Shown here one piece after another: positions 5,881 to 6,499 of a stretch of DNA of 6,499 nt. The translations under genes and the position numbers were made by a program. Source of the stretch: an uncultured Bacteroidia bacterium (GTDB taxonomy: Bacteria; Bacteroidota; Bacteroidia; Bacteroidales; UBA932); assembly GCA_902773305.1 (NCBI GenBank), contig CACYEB010000111.1, forward strand, positions 1-6,499, in the 5' to 3' direction. Every line of letters starts with the position of its first letter. The stretch's first letter is position 1. Below the pieces are notes generated by a model. That model did not search any database. It had not been told where the DNA came from and worked only from the letters and a program-made list of their open reading frames with translations.

Positions 5881-6495
5881 AAGTCCGGTCTCAGGTTCCT
5901 GGCGGCGTTGATGCCGGCACTTTTGTCTTGCGGTATGCTTTGGGCACAGCCGCAGGCGGTGGATATGGGTCTCAGTGTAAACTGGGCCTCCTGCAACCTT
6001 GGGGCAGATGTGCCGGAAGCCTGCGGTGACTATTATGCCTGGGGCGAGACTGCCGCTAAAAACGATTTCTCCGGCGATAGTTATTATTGGAGTTCCAACC
6101 CGGCAAAGTACACCGAACGGTTTATCCTTAACCGCCAGCTGGATGCCGAAGACGATGTGGTTCAAAAGCAGTTGGGTGGCGGCTGGAGGATGCCGACCTT
6201 CGTGGAGGCCAACGAATTGGTTCAGCAGTGCGACTGGGAGTGGACATCACGGGGAGGCGTAAAAGGCTACAAGGTAACCAGCCGCACTACGGGCGGGAGC
6301 ATATTCCTGCCAGCGGCGGGCTATAAAGATGGCTCCGATGTGCTTTTCGCCGGCAGCGCCGGTCGCTACTGGACCGCAACCCGACACCCCTACCACGCCA
6401 ACTGCGCGATGGAACTCTTCTTCAGCTCCGACTTTCACTACGCCTACTTCTACCGCCGCTACCGCGGCTATCCTGTCAGACCTGTCTGCGAATAG
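5878..6495 (+). CDS. Exported Fib_succ_major (Fibrobacter major paralogous domain)-type protein
   Basis: A 205-residue exported protein of unknown function. The N-terminus is a Sec signal with two readings: cleavage after WA (residue 23, MLWA|QPQ), or a lipobox LLSC with Cys18. I slightly prefer the first because the mature chain then begins just before the domain. The domain carries the motif series of this family: VDMGLSVNWASCNLGA (28-43), GDYYAWGE (50-57), GGGWRMPTFVEANEL (100-114), WEWTSRGGVKGYKV (120-133), SIFLPAAGY (141-149), GRYWTAT (162-168) and a closing RGYPVRPV (196-203). Such domains are common in Bacteroidota and Fibrobacter surface or secreted proteins, often in many paralogs; a carbohydrate or surface-binding role is plausible but unproven. 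It is complete, with TAG at 6493-6495, and is translationally coupled to the double-ABM gene. Confidence 0.85.
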   Translation: MKSGLRFLAALMPALLSCGMLWAQPQAVDMGLSVNWASCNLGADVPEACGDYYAWGETAAKNDFSGDSYYWSSNPAKYTERFILNRQLDAEDDVVQKQLGGGWRMPTFVEANELVQQCDWEWTSRGGVKGYKVTSRTTGGSIFLPAAGYKDGSDVLFAGSAGRYWTATRHPYHANCAMELFFSSDFHYAYFYRRYRGYPVRPVCE

Positions 6496-6499
6496 CCGC

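Overview
The window looks like a piece of a Bacteroidota (probably gut Bacteroidales) chromosome. None of the start codons has an AGGAGG-type Shine-Dalgarno sequence. Most products begin with a lipoprotein or Sec signal. The protein families (GH78 rhamnosidase, SASA-type acetylesterase, DUF4832-like barrel protein, Fib_succ_major-type protein) are typical of glycan-degrading members of that phylum. The DNA is GC-rich by eye, which would suit an Alistipes/Rikenellaceae-like lineage, but the genus cannot be fixed from this sequence.

Layout: positions 2-139 hold the last 45 codons of an unidentified plus-strand gene. Two bases later (ATG at 142) a 745-residue lipoprotein alpha-L-rhamnosidase begins and runs to 2379. 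It converges on a minus-strand, secreted sialate-O-acetylesterase-like esterase (3830-2376), and the two stop codons interlock in the same four bases. A 40-bp divergent spacer (3831-3870) contains a small inverted repeat that resembles two back-to-back Bacteroidota -7 promoter elements. A tight plus-strand three-gene operon then follows: a lipoprotein with a DUF4832-like TIM barrel (3871-5199), a lipoprotein made of two tandem ABM domains (5216-5878), and an exported Fib_succ_major-type protein (5878-6495). The last two overlap by one base (TAATG). The window ends four bases after the last stop codon. Coding density is very high and no gap exceeds 40 bp.

How the genes may work together (inference): the rhamnosidase would remove alpha-L-rhamnose and the esterase would remove O-acetyl groups, a usual pairing for decorated plant glycans such as pectin. 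The DUF4832-like protein has two glutamates placed like a retaining-glycosidase pair and could be another carbohydrate-active protein. The envelope-anchored double-ABM lipoprotein coupled to a Fib_succ_major protein is the least explained part. No SusC/SusD pair, sensor, sigma factor, RNA gene, transposon or CRISPR array is visible here, so this is either the edge of a polysaccharide utilization locus or a dispersed set of accessory glycan genes.
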